The translations under genes and the position numbers were made by a program. A stretch of 64,000 bases of DNA, from NCBI GenBank assembly GCA_965248775.1, contig OZ252150.1, forward strand, positions 558,001 through 622,000. Reading direction: 5' to 3'. The notes under the pieces are model-generated. The model saw only the letters and a program-made list of their open reading frames with translations, was not told where the DNA came from and ran no database searches. Positions 8,194 through 16,636 of the stretch are shown here, piece by piece. The stretch comes from JBHHUI01 sp965248775. GTDB taxonomy: Bacteria; Chloroflexota; Anaerolineae; Anaerolineales; JBHHUI01. Position 1 is the first letter of the stretch; each line of letters starts with the position of its first letter.

Positions 8194-9648
8194 TACTACA
8201 GTTGTAGATAAATGAGTGATGCACCACGACGTTTGTAATGATAGAACCTGGCGACGGCCTGATGATGGCGACGCCAATGCGACCAGGCGAGGATCTCCTG
8301 AGCGGTCTGCTGCACGCGCAACACTAGACGCCAGAGCAATCGCCGGATTTCGGCCACACTCAACCGCACGAGAGGCCGCGGCGGTGCTTGAACGCCGCAA
8401 GACTGTTGCGCGTCGCTGACAACAACGCCCCCTTTTTCAGCGCTTCGTGGCTTGGCGTGGTCGTTCGTATCGCGGCCAGATAAGCATGCGCCCACATCGC
8501 CAGAGTGGTATGGCGATACCAACCGGTCCAACTGCGCACTTCATATTGATCCAATCCGACTTCACCCTTGGCAGCCTCGAAGGTCACTTCAATCGCCCAA
8601 CGGCTGCCGGCCACGCGCACCATGTCTTCCAGCGTGGTTTCCTGTGGCGCGAAGACCACGAAGGCTGTCAGTTCATGCAGGTCTTCGATTTTGCGCCGTA
8701 TCAGCAGCCAGCGCCCCCAGCTCGCTTGCATGGGTGGGTTGAGCGGCAGCAGATGCCAGTCGTATCCGCGTGGACCTTTGGCCCCAGCGCCGGCGCTCAG
8801 TCGTATCCAATCTTCGGCAGGCAAGGTGGCCAGCACTTGCTTGACGCGGTGCTGTTTGAAACCAATCCAGACGTACTCCTTGCCCGAAACGGCCAGCGCG
8901 TAGGCCCGTTCTCGCTCTTCCAGCCACAGACGCAGGCGGCGGTCGTCGCCATAGACAGAGTCGCCCGTCACCCACGCCGCCGGCAGGCCGGTGTCCAGCG
9001 CCCGCGCCAGCATCTGCCGCGCCAGCGCTGGTTTGGTCGCAAACGCGCGGTCCGCGGGGATACCGACACTCGCACAGCGCACCGGGTCGTTGGTCCACTC
9101 CTTGGGCAAGTAAAGTTCGCGGTCAATCAAGGTGTGCCCCGCGCCACCCGCATACGCCAGGAAGACCCCGACCTGAGAGTTCTCGACGCGCCCGGCAGTG
9201 CCGCTGTACTGCCGGGCGACACCTGCGGAGTGACGACCCTTCTTGACGAACCCCGTTTCGTCGACGATCAGGACCGCTGTGGCATCGCTCAGATAATCGC
9301 GCACATATTGTTGCAGGTCATCGCGCACCTGGTCGGCGTCCCACAGCGCCCGCCCGAGCAGATGTTGCAGGCCGTAGGGCGTCGGCTGTCCGAGCGCCTC
9401 CGCCAGCTGCCAGCTGTTCTTGCGCTCTGCATTGCTCAGCAACCCGCGCAAATAGCCCAGCGCTTGCTCCCGCGCTTCCGCCCGGGCGAACCGCGCGCCA
9501 ATGCGTTGTGCGACTTCCAGCAGTGCATCGGCCCAGCCCTGCACGACGGCCAGATCGGTTATGCCATTATCAACACGTCCGTTTGTCATTGGTATCTTCG
9601 CCCCCTTGTCGGAGCCAAACGATACCACATTTATCTACAACTGTAGTA
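8194..9648 (-). mobile_element. Insertion sequence, IS701-type, with CTAG target duplication
   Basis: Perfect 21-bp inverted repeats start TACTACAGTTGTAGATAAATG (8194-8214; mirror at 9628-9648). Both ends are flanked by CTAG (8190-8193 and 9649-9652), a 4-bp duplication fitting the YTAR preference reported for IS701. Length 1455 bp. It inserted exactly at the outer edge of the IS4-type element. Confidence 0.9.
8196..9628 (-). pseudogene. IS701-family transposase, frameshifted
   Basis: The main frame runs from a GTG at 9628 (or ATG at 9589) to a stop at 8360 and holds the DDE core: Asp in LIVDETGFVKKG, Asp in VTGDSVYGDDRRL and Glu in WAIEVTFEAAKGEVGLDQYE. The expected C-terminus (RPLVRLSVAEIRRLLWRL ... 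HYKRR) continues in another frame to a TAG at 8196 inside the terminal repeat. The break is near 8390, where TTCAAGCACC would read through if one T were restored. This is a single-base deletion, a sequencing error or, less likely, programmed frameshifting. Confidence 0.85.
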
Positions 9649-10257
9649 CTAGAAGCGAAGCTTTTCTGAAAAGCTTCGCTTCTTCTCTTTTCGGTCCGCT
9701 TCAAAAAGAAATTCGGCGGGCAGACTATCCGAGCGGTCTTCCAAGACGTACCGAATGTAAGCTTCGCGATTCGCGAATTGATTGAGAACAATAGCCGATT
9801 TTGGCAATGTGCCTTCTCGGAGGCCCACGTAATCAAGAAAGCTGGAATAATCCCATTCATCGGGAGCGTCGACAAATCCCGCTGCGACCGGGTTGAGATG
9901 GATGTAGCGTGACAGACGGATCAGGTCTTTGTCAAACTCAACCAAGCGCGCCTTGAAGGGTCCTTGAAAGAGCGGGCCAACTCGCTCCTGCTGCTTATTG
10001 ATTGCCTTCGTGTAGGAGGTGCCGAATGGTTGCATCACCCGCTTTCCAAATTCGTCCGTTTTCACAAACACCAGCAGGTGATAATGATTGGGCATCAGAC
10101 AATACGCAACGATGTCAGCGAGGTCGGATATGAAGTAGTGGTGTAACCGACGCAGGAAAAACGACCAATTTGTCGGGACGAAGAATATGTTTCCGTAGTT
10201 TACGCCTCGGTTGTAGACATGGTAGTAATTTCCAGCAGCGATTTTGACTTTTGGCAT
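9649..10257 (-). CDS. REP-associated tyrosine transposase (RAYT, Y1/HUH family)
   Basis: About 202 residues from the ATG at 10257 (MPKVKIAAGNYYHVYNRG). The HUH motif is in LMPNHYHLLV, and the catalytic tyrosine is probably the one in TSYTKAINKQ, followed by the family hallmark GPLFQGPFKARLV and LSRYIHLNPV. RAYTs are domesticated IS200/IS605-like enzymes that process REP palindromes. Here a perfect hairpin overlaps the 3' end of the gene and a single copy of its arm lies just upstream (10276-10290). The TAG stop lies in the CTAG that was the target of the adjacent IS701-type element. Confidence 0.9.
   Translation of the reverse strand: MPKVKIAAGNYYHVYNRGVNYGNIFFVPTNWSFFLRRLHHYFISDLADIVAYCLMPNHYHLLVFVKTDEFGKRVMQPFGTSYTKAINKQQERVGPLFQGPFKARLVEFDKDLIRLSRYIHLNPVAAGFVDAPDEWDYSSFLDYVGLREGTLPKSAIVLNQFANREAYIRYVLEDRSDSLPAEFLFEADRKEKKRSFSEKLRF
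9651..9683. repeat. REP-like perfect hairpin at the RAYT 3' end
   Basis: AGAAGCGAAGCTTTT (9651-9665), loop CTG, AAAAGCTTCGCTTCT (9669-9683): a perfect 15-bp stem with a 3-nt loop that also encodes the last residues of the RAYT protein. Confidence 0.9.
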
Positions 10258-10275
10258 TCTTCTGTATTGGACATC

Positions 10276-10290
10276 AAAAGCTTCGCTTCT
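10276..10290. repeat. REP half-site upstream of RAYT
   Basis: AAAAGCTTCGCTTCT is identical to the right arm of the hairpin at 9669-9683. It leaves the RAYT gene flanked by direct copies of the same 15-mer. Confidence 0.85.
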
Positions 10291-10304
10291 CGGTATTACC
10301 AGTC

Positions 10305-11096
10305 TCACCCCGGAAAAGTCTCCAGCGCCGCATTCTTGCCCACCCGCTTGTACATGTGGACATCGGTGAATGGTTCGCCGAGAATGCCGTCATGGATTGC
10401 CCAACTGCGACCTCGGACAGATTGAGCAGCCTGTGTTGTACGGAATGGTGTACTGCTATCCAACCGCGTTATGAGTGGACTCGAGTTGTCGGAAAAGTGG
10501 GTGTTGATGCTCTCCATCCAGCGTTGACCCTGTTGATAGGCAAAACCATAACGCTCGAAGATGATCGCATTGTGATAAAAGAGTGGCTCGATGTAATACA
10601 TATCGTGGCCGCGTTCCCCGATAAAAACCTCGAAGGCCGCCAGAATATCTCGGAGCACGCGCAGGCCGCGCCGGATTTGCCCAGGTGCCAACCCTGCCTG
10701 CAAAGCAGCGACTTCGGCTGCGACATTGCGCTTGAAGACCCCGAAATTGGTACGTGTTCCGTCCGGCATGCGATCGACATCAAAGCGCGCTGCCCGTGGA
10801 TCATTGACAACTGATAACAAGATAATGATGCGGTTTGTACGCGTGTCCGAAAGATGAAAATACAAGAGCGCATCGGGCGCATCGTACTCGTGTCGCAGCG
10901 TGATTTCAACGGCTGTGCTGCCGGGCGAAGAATGCAATTCAAGCAGTTTGCGGCCGTGCGCGTCGGTGAAATGCGCTGCCTCGATCTGGAATTGTTCCAA
11001 AACATGGGCTGGAATCAATGCGCCGTATGTGCGTTCCTGCTCCGCCTGCGAAAGTAGATTGATGCCGGCAATGGAACTGGGGACGATCACGGGCAC
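10305..11096 (-). CDS. Conserved hypothetical protein
   Basis: 263 residues, not recognised. No signal peptide, membrane segment or known catalytic motif is apparent. It has mixed alpha/beta character, with the segments LLELHSSPGSTAVEITLRH and EPLFYHNAIIFERYGFAY and a C-terminal DGILGEPFTDVHMYKR. It ends 3 nt before the smpB stop side and lies in the same direction as ctpA and smpB, so it is probably the third gene of that operon. The REP half-site lies just beyond its 3' end. The intact frame and operon position argue that it is a real gene. Confidence 0.65.
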   Translation of the reverse strand: MPVIVPSSIAGINLLSQAEQERTYGALIPAHVLEQFQIEAAHFTDAHGRKLLELHSSPGSTAVEITLRHEYDAPDALLYFHLSDTRTNRIIILLSVVNDPRAARFDVDRMPDGTRTNFGVFKRNVAAEVAALQAGLAPGQIRRGLRVLRDILAAFEVFIGERGHDMYYIEPLFYHNAIIFERYGFAYQQGQRWMESINTHFSDNSSPLITRLDSSTPFRTTQAAQSVRGRSWAIHDGILGEPFTDVHMYKRVGKNAALETFPG

Positions 11097-11099
11097 GCT

Positions 11100-11564
11100 T
11101 TAGCCTCGCCTGCCGAGTTCGCGTGCGATATCCCGATCGGAGTCGCGCTTGGCAATTTGCTGGCGCTTATCGTATTCGCGTTTACCTCGTGCCAGAGCGA
11201 TCTCAACTTTGGCTCGCCTGCGCTTTAGGTAGACTCGCAGAGCGATCACGGTAGCGCCTGGTCGGCCCAGCTTGTCTTGCAGTTTTTTGATCTCGCGTTT
11301 GTGTAACAGCAGCTTGCGAGGGCGTAGTGGATCATGATTGTCACGCGCATGGGCATATGCCGCAATATGGGCATTGAGCAGCCATAACTCGCCGTTGCGG
11401 TCACTCACATAAGCGTCCCGCAATTGGACACGCCCGGCGCGGATGGACTTGATCTCTGTGCCCGTCAGGACCATTCCGGCCTCGAAGGTGTCGTCAATAA
11501 AATAGTTGTGGCGCGCTCTGCGGTTGGTTGCCACGACCTTGATCCCATCGCCGGTGGAATTCAT
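11100..11564 (-). CDS. smpB: SsrA-binding protein SmpB
   Basis: 154 residues, normal for SmpB. Recognisable are ATNRRARHNYFIDDTFEAGM, the LTGTEIKSIRAGRVQLRDAY strand-turn region, the AHIAAYAHARDNHDPLR segment and the basic C-terminal tail (KREYDKRQQIAKRDSDRDIARELGR) that inserts into the ribosomal mRNA channel. It binds the tRNA-like domain of tmRNA, encoded about 4.5 kb away on the same strand; the two are separated here by three mobile elements and one hypothetical gene. Its ATG overlaps the ctpA stop (ATGA), so it is translationally coupled to the protease gene. Confidence 0.97.
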   Translation of the reverse strand: MNSTGDGIKVVATNRRARHNYFIDDTFEAGMVLTGTEIKSIRAGRVQLRDAYVSDRNGELWLLNAHIAAYAHARDNHDPLRPRKLLLHKREIKKLQDKLGRPGATVIALRVYLKRRRAKVEIALARGKREYDKRQQIAKRDSDRDIARELGRRG

Positions 11565-12724
11565 GGCAGATTATTTAAATACTCGATCGCGCGATCCATT
11601 GCCTCATCGCTCGCAGTCTCAGATTGATCAGTGGGGAGAATAATATCCGGTTCAAGACCTACACCATCGATTGGTGTTCGGGCCGGAGTCATCCAGCGTG
11701 CGTTCGTGATGTGCAGACTCGAACCATCTTCCAGTTCAAAAACGAGTTGCACCGAGCCTTTCCCAAAGCTGGCTTGCCCGATCAGAGGCGCGCGTCCCCG
11801 ATCGCGTAAAGCCCCAGCAACAATTTCAGCCGCGCTGGCACTGCCGTTATCAATTAATACAACCACGGGAATGTCTGCTGCAGGTGTGCGCGATTCGGCT
11901 TCAAATGTTTTTTCAGGCCGATCTCGACGCTCTTCGTAAAGCACCACGCCCCCATCAAGAAATAAACCAGCCACGTCTACGCTTGCATCGAGCAATCCAC
12001 CCCGATTGCTGCGTAGATCAAGTATCAAGCGCGTCGCCCCGGCAGCTTCCAATTCTTCCAGAGCCAGCTCAATCTCATCGGGAGTGCGTTGGCTGAACCG
12101 TTTCGCATCGATCAGACCAACGGAGGCATCCTGCTCAAGTACCCGCCAGGTGGTGGATGGAATTTCGAATTTTTGCCGTTCGATTGTCACGACGCGTGAC
12201 TCATCCTCATCTGTCCGCACTTCCAGTTGAACATCGGTGCCTACTTCACCACGGACGAGTGCGACGACATCGTCAATCGATTCTTCAGCCGTCAATGTGA
12301 CATCATCAACGGCCAGCAACAGGTCGCTGGCGAGAATGCCTGCGTTGGCCGCCGGGCTATCTCGGAACGGTTCCAACACAAATTGACCGTGTTCATTCTT
12401 GGACAGGCTCGAGCCGATCCCGCCAAAAGCGCCGGCACGTTCATCCGTGTCAAGTTCGGCGCGTTGCGGTTCGACAAAGAACGTATAGGGATCATCAACC
12501 TCGTCGACCAAGCCTCGGATCATGCTGTATTCAAATTCCTGCTCTGTTGGCAGTTCACCCAAATAATTCTTCGAAATTAGTTGTCGTGCTTCCCTCAGCA
12601 GCGGATATTGAGACACGATACCCGAGTTAACAGAGTGGGTGTAGTAACCGGAAAAGAAAGCCCCGGCCAGCAGCAGCGACGATATGAATGTGTAGAGACC
12701 AACATGAAGCCAGCGTATTTGCAT
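11561..12724 (-). CDS. ctpA: C-terminal processing protease (S41, PDZ)
   Basis: 387 residues. An N-terminal hydrophobic segment (about 8-27) anchors the enzyme or exports it. A PDZ domain (about 95-180) with GGIGSSLS and SPAANAGILASDLLLAVDD is followed by the S41 peptidase domain. The catalytic Ser is in IDNGSASAAEI (Ser295) and the general base Lys in ASFGKGSVQ (Lys322), the Ser-Lys dyad of tail-specific proteases. It trims or degrades exported proteins at the C-terminus. First gene of a ctpA-smpB-hypothetical operon. The combination with SmpB is suggestive, since tail-specific proteases degrade some ssrA-tagged proteins in the periplasm, but the link may be only positional. Confidence 0.93.
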   Translation of the reverse strand: MQIRWLHVGLYTFISSLLLAGAFFSGYYTHSVNSGIVSQYPLLREARQLISKNYLGELPTEQEFEYSMIRGLVDEVDDPYTFFVEPQRAELDTDERAGAFGGIGSSLSKNEHGQFVLEPFRDSPAANAGILASDLLLAVDDVTLTAEESIDDVVALVRGEVGTDVQLEVRTDEDESRVVTIERQKFEIPSTTWRVLEQDASVGLIDAKRFSQRTPDEIELALEELEAAGATRLILDLRSNRGGLLDASVDVAGLFLDGGVVLYEERRDRPEKTFEAESRTPAADIPVVVLIDNGSASAAEIVAGALRDRGRAPLIGQASFGKGSVQLVFELEDGSSLHITNARWMTPARTPIDGVGLEPDIILPTDQSETASDEAMDRAIEYLNNLP

Positions 12725-12811
12725 TTAATAATCCAATAGAGACGGAGATAATTCCGCACTATTGTAATTGGTAATTCCTGAATTTCGGTTCGATCGGGAG
12801 AAGCGCCGAGG

Positions 12812-13831
12812 CTAAATGACTTCTACGCGCGTGCCGGGAGAATCAGTGGAATGTTCGTTGGGCTGCACATAAGGTTCTGTCCAGCGGTAGAGCCAGCGGG
12901 CGTCTTCGGGGCGCATGTTGATACAGCCGTGACTCCAGGGGGTGCCGTAATCGTTGTGCCAGTATGTGCCGTGGAAAGCCATGCCACCGCTGAAGTAGCT
13001 TACCCAGGAGACCCCCGGCAGATCGAAGAAATCCGGCGCAGCTGCGTCGCCGGCGGCCATGTGGCGTTCAGGTCGTTTGCGGTAGATGGTATGCGTTCCC
13101 AGCGGTGTGCGGAAATCTCCCAATGCGGGCTCGCCGGAATAATTACGGCCTGAGGAGATCAGCGTCTCAAATACAGGTGTCGTCTCTTCGAAGGCTGTCA
13201 GGTGCTGGCTACTGGCGTCTATCTGAATCCATTTGTCGGTTACGTTCGGTGAAATCGGAGCGAGATTACTTTCTATTACCAGTCTTAAAGTGCGAGCAGG
13301 CGCGAAGAAGGTCTCATTGATGCGGTCATCCCAGAGGGCATACCAGGTAACCCCCTGCCGGTCGGTTATTGCATCCATGGCCCAGTATGTCGAACCGTAA
13401 TAGAGTCGGTATCGCTCTGCCGCATCCGAGTTTGCATCTCTGCGAGCAGTGGTAAATGGCACTGTCAGGTCGACGAGTTGGCCCGTGGCGGGAATCCGCG
13501 TGCGCGGAAGGTTATAGCGCCAGTTTACCGGCTGCACATTGCTGGCATGGATATATCCACTGTGTGTGCGATACCAGTTGGGGTTATGCGCGTTTACATC
13601 TTCGCTCATAACTTGTTCGTATATCGGCAAGATTGAGTCCAGGGGGTGGAACGCAAGTTGACGTCCGTAGACCGAAGGGCGGCTGTACACCGTCACGTAA
13701 ATCATCAAGCTCCTGCCATACGCGATAGGGCGTTCAAATGCGCTCGCGCGCTGGACAGCCGGCAAGCCCACTCCGAGGGCAGTGGCTCCCGCGATTTTTA
13801 GAAACGAGCGGCGCGAGAAATTCCTCTGCAT
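12812..13831 (-). CDS. Tat-exported L,D-transpeptidase (YkuD)
   Basis: 339 residues. The N-terminus RRSFLKIAGATALGVG is a twin-arginine signal. The C-terminal YkuD domain (about 200-325) carries both histidines and the nucleophile of the HX14-17SHGC motif: His287 in MAFHGTYW and Ser300-His301-Gly302-Cys303 in PWSHGCINM. The enzyme would make 3-3 cross-links in peptidoglycan or attach proteins to it. The middle region (about 40-190) resembles a repeated SH3-like module. It follows its paralogue at 13835 with a gap of 3 nt, so they form a duplicated pair in one operon. Confidence 0.9.
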   Translation of the reverse strand: MQRNFSRRSFLKIAGATALGVGLPAVQRASAFERPIAYGRSLMIYVTVYSRPSVYGRQLAFHPLDSILPIYEQVMSEDVNAHNPNWYRTHSGYIHASNVQPVNWRYNLPRTRIPATGQLVDLTVPFTTARRDANSDAAERYRLYYGSTYWAMDAITDRQGVTWYALWDDRINETFFAPARTLRLVIESNLAPISPNVTDKWIQIDASSQHLTAFEETTPVFETLISSGRNYSGEPALGDFRTPLGTHTIYRKRPERHMAAGDAAAPDFFDLPGVSWVSYFSGGMAFHGTYWHNDYGTPWSHGCINMRPEDARWLYRWTEPYVQPNEHSTDSPGTRVEVI

Positions 13832-13834
13832 GTT

Positions 13835-14908
13835 TTAGGCGATCTCCACCTGCGTGCCGCGACCTTCCACGAGTTCTTCCCCATATGGAGCAACCGGCAG
13901 GCTCCAGCGATAGAGCCAGCGTGCGTCAGCAAGACGCATATTTATGCAGCCAGCGCTGCGCGGATAGCCGTAATCGTTATGCCAATAGGTGGAATGAAAG
14001 GCATAGCCGCGCCAATGGGTGTAGCCCACCCAGCCGACGCCCGGCAACTCATAATTGCTGGCAAATTCACCAAAACCCATATGCCTGGAGGGTTTTTTGC
14101 GTTCGATCTGGAAGCGGCCTTCGGGTGTCAGCGTTGGGAACCCGCCCTGAGCCGCAATGTCGGCCTCAAAACGGTAGCGTCCGGCGGAGACGAGCGTTGA
14201 GAAAACTTCGGATTTGCCCTCGAAGGCCGTCAGGCGTTGGGGAATGGTTAAATCGACTTCGATGCGCTTATTGGTGGCGTTCGGTGCAATGGGAGTTAGT
14301 TCCGCCGGTCGCACGATGCGGACGTGCGCGGCGGGTACAAAATAATTCACACCGAGGCGCTCATCATACAGCTCGTAGAGCAGCGTGCCGTCCAAAGTTC
14401 GAGTCAGGCCGGTGACCCAGAAGACCCCGTCATAATAGAGGCGATAGGCTGTCAGATTTGGCTGATCTGCCTTCCAGATTGCATCTGTGAATGGAACAGT
14501 GATCTCCCCCAAATATCCGAGTCCCGTTGAAGGAATTTTCGATACGACAGGATTCAGACTGGGCTGGCTGGGCTGCACATCTATTGAATAAATATAACCA
14601 TGATCAATCTCGTACCAGGTGTTATTTGGATGGCCAGCCCGAGGTTCAGCCTCTACTTCCCTATACACTGGAACGAGTTCATCGTAGCCGAGCCAGCCAG
14701 CCTGCTTGCTCTCGAATGATGGCTGACGGAAGATACGCAAATAATCAGTCGTTACGCGGCCTGTAAGGACTGGGTTCAATTGAGAAATATCTTCGGGGGG
14801 TAGGGGGCGGGCTGCCCGCAGCTGTCTCGCAGGAGTCAGAGCAAGCCCCAGGGTTGCAGCGCCACTCAGCTTAAGGAATTCTCTGCGACCGAGGCGGGAT
14901 TTTTTCAT
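13835..14908 (-). CDS. Tat-exported L,D-transpeptidase paralogue with SAGC motif
   Basis: 357 residues, paralogous along its whole length to the next gene downstream. A twin-arginine signal (GRREFLKLSGAATLG) precedes an SH3-like central region and a C-terminal YkuD domain. The first motif histidine (His305, YAFHSTYWHNDYG) and the nucleophile Cys321 remain, but the second motif histidine is alanine: Ser318-Ala319-Gly320-Cys321 in place of SHGC. The cysteine may still be reactive, since SAGC variants occur in the superfamily, yet the altered site suggests a different activity or substrate from its neighbour. Transcribed directly after yraN. Confidence 0.88.
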   Translation of the reverse strand: MKKSRLGRREFLKLSGAATLGLALTPARQLRAARPLPPEDISQLNPVLTGRVTTDYLRIFRQPSFESKQAGWLGYDELVPVYREVEAEPRAGHPNNTWYEIDHGYIYSIDVQPSQPSLNPVVSKIPSTGLGYLGEITVPFTDAIWKADQPNLTAYRLYYDGVFWVTGLTRTLDGTLLYELYDERLGVNYFVPAAHVRIVRPAELTPIAPNATNKRIEVDLTIPQRLTAFEGKSEVFSTLVSAGRYRFEADIAAQGGFPTLTPEGRFQIERKKPSRHMGFGEFASNYELPGVGWVGYTHWRGYAFHSTYWHNDYGYPRSAGCINMRLADARWLYRWSLPVAPYGEELVEGRGTQVEIA

Positions 14909-14914
14909 TGGTGA

Positions 14915-15283
14915 TTACTCGCCGACCGCGTCCGGTATGATCTCAAAGCGCTCCACTTCCCCATTCAGTTTCATCTCAACCGCAACGACATAGATGCGCC
15001 AGGGGACATCACCCAGACCATGCTCATCCAGATAATACTCTGCGCATTGGATTAGGCGCTGCTGTTTTGAAGGTGTGATCGATTCCTCTGGTGTGCCAAA
15101 CGTTTTGCTGCTCCGGGTGCGGACTTCTACAAACACCCACTCCTCCTCATGCCGAGTTATAAGATCGAGTTCACCCGCCGGACAACGATAGTTTTGCGTC
15201 ACGATCTCATAGCCAGCGGCCACCAATTCCTGGGCCGCCAGCATTTCTCCTGCTTTGCCCAATCGGACGCGTGCCTTGGTCAT
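14915..15283 (-). CDS. yraN: YraN/UPF0102 family nuclease-like protein
   Basis: 122 residues. The family core is clear: GKAGEMLAAQELVAAGYEIV, the NYRCPAGELDLITRHEEEWVFVEVRTR motif with the GELDLI and EVR acidic residues of a restriction-endonuclease-like fold, and the TPSKQQRLIQCAEYYL helix. Members are thought to be Holliday-junction-type or DNA-processing nucleases, but the function is not established. Ends 6 nt upstream of the L,D-transpeptidase gene, probably first in that operon. Confidence 0.9.
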   Translation of the reverse strand: MTKARVRLGKAGEMLAAQELVAAGYEIVTQNYRCPAGELDLITRHEEEWVFVEVRTRSSKTFGTPEESITPSKQQRLIQCAEYYLDEHGLGDVPWRIYVVAVEMKLNGEVERFEIIPDAVGE

Positions 15284-15461
15284 AGATTCAGCGCGGTTCT
15301 CGGTTCGACACTACGCATAACCTCGTTCGAATTAATGCGATATGCAGCATGATATGCTGAATGGTGTGAATTGAATGTATGCAAGCTATCGATAATCATG
15401 TCATTTTGGCTTCCAACTTAATAATTCTTGCTCGGATGCCGTTTTGGTGACGGCGCAAATC

Positions 15462-15470
15462 TGATACAAT
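15462..15470 (+). promoter_or_regulatory. Extended -10 promoter of the cNMP-binding gene
   Basis: TGATACAAT lies 47 nt before the ATG at 15518; a weak -35 (TTGGTG at 15444) is 15 nt upstream of the extended box. The rest of 15284-15461 shows no gene. Confidence 0.45.
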
Positions 15471-15517
15471 CCTTCCCGCTCTCATATTTTCCGATTCACC
15501 TACGTAGAAAGCTTATC

Positions 15518-16012
15518 ATGCCCTTCGAACATCTGCTTAAACAGGCTGACATTTTCTACGAATTCACACCAACTCAACTCGAATTGGTCGCTGCACTCTG
15601 CGAAGAACGCAACTGCGATACCGGCGATGTGATCTTCGAAGAGAATGAGCCCAGCGGTGAGTTATATATTATTACGCAGGGTGAAGTCGAAATTCAGGTC
15701 GATCCATCCTTGGTCACGGACCAAACGCGATCGGATTTGAGTCCTGTAACGATAGCGACCCTCAGGCGCGGCCAATCTTTCGGCGAAGTGGCGCTCGTGG
15801 ACGAAGGCCTGCGCTCAGCCACGGCGCGCTGTGCAAAACATGGTACGCATTTGATCATCATTCCACGTGAAAAATTGATGTTGCTCTGCGATACCTATCC
15901 ACAACTCGGTTATCGGCTGATGCGGAATCTGGCAGCCGACCTATCGCTCAAAATTCGAAACACCGATCTCCAAATACGTGAAGAGCTTCTCTTCGGCCAG
16001 AAGCGCCGCTAA
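15518..16012 (+). CDS. Cyclic nucleotide-binding domain protein
   Basis: About 164 residues from the ATG at 15518 (MPFEHLLKQADIFYEF). Almost the whole protein is a single cNMP-binding beta-roll: GDVIFEENEPSGELYIITQGEVEI, then GQSFGEVALVDEGLRSATARC, matching the phosphate-binding cassette FGEhALhxxxxRxAT. No DNA-binding or effector domain follows the domain, so it may act as a stand-alone sensor or protein partner. Its own promoter and the lack of close co-directional neighbours suggest a monocistronic gene. Confidence 0.85.
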   Translation: MPFEHLLKQADIFYEFTPTQLELVAALCEERNCDTGDVIFEENEPSGELYIITQGEVEIQVDPSLVTDQTRSDLSPVTIATLRRGQSFGEVALVDEGLRSATARCAKHGTHLIIIPREKLMLLCDTYPQLGYRLMRNLAADLSLKIRNTDLQIREELLFGQKRR

Positions 16013-16233
16013 GCGGCTATTTGATCGCTCGGATTATCCCGGTGTCCTTCGAAATCCGAAACCTACCTCTAGCTGATTCAAACCGTTCTTCGATGAAGGT
16101 GCGCAACGCCGCCTTTCTGCTCTCCAGTAGCCTGAAGACAGTCGACGATGACAGAGTATAGAACCGGAGGGCTTCGAGATTATCAGGTTGTCGATATTGT
16201 TTTCGAAACTCTGCGTCGGTTGCGGGAGACACC

Positions 16234-16596
16234 TTAGTCCGGTCGTCTCGAAATAACCTCTTCCACAATCGAGCTGCCTGAAGACTGATCGCCGCTCATC
16301 CAGCGCCATTCTTCCTGTAGACGAATACGACCATCAGGAAGTAGCGTGGGTGTCGAGTCGCACTCGCCAGACATAAACTCACCCGCCTGGTTGAGGTGCT
16401 GATAGCGAAAGTTCAATTTTCCGTCTGGTTCAACGCGACCAACGATCGTTCCAAACTTTATACTACCGCCGGAATAAGTGCCCCACAGAATTTCGTCTTG
16501 CTGCCGGTAATGAAAGCGCGTGTCTCCATCTACATCCCCATTTTCTGAATTTAATACCGAGACGAAGTAGCGATTGTTGTAGTAAATGGCAGTCAT
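16234..16596 (-). CDS. Small beta-rich conserved protein (so-called n-acetylglutamate synthase family)
   Basis: 120 residues. The sequence YNNRYFVSVLNSENGDVDG, FHYRQQDEILWGTYSGG, VGRVEPDGKLNFRYQHLN and LPDGRIRLQEEWRWMSGD matches a small family that databases label n-acetylglutamate synthase. It contains no acetyltransferase motif, so that label is doubtful; a lipocalin-like barrel is more likely from the strand pattern. The region 16013-16233 downstream is without a convincing gene. Confidence 0.72.
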   Translation of the reverse strand: MTAIYYNNRYFVSVLNSENGDVDGDTRFHYRQQDEILWGTYSGGSIKFGTIVGRVEPDGKLNFRYQHLNQAGEFMSGECDSTPTLLPDGRIRLQEEWRWMSGDQSSGSSIVEEVISRRPD

Positions 16597-16636
16597 GTAA
16601 CCCTTTGCATGATTAACAAGTAGCGGGAGGCTTGAA

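Noticed and set aside
8096..8227. Longer N-terminus of the IS4 transposase
   Set aside because: It would be encoded by the terminal repeat and by the neighbouring element.
8447..9646. Long open frame antisense to the IS701 transposase
   Set aside because: A shadow of the G+C-rich transposase gene with no recognisable domain.
6694..9652. Composite transposon carrying cargo
   Set aside because: The two elements abut with no passenger gene, and their ends differ.
16017..16268. Possible 83-residue gene on the minus strand
   Set aside because: It overlaps the 120-residue family protein in another frame and shows no recognisable family pattern.
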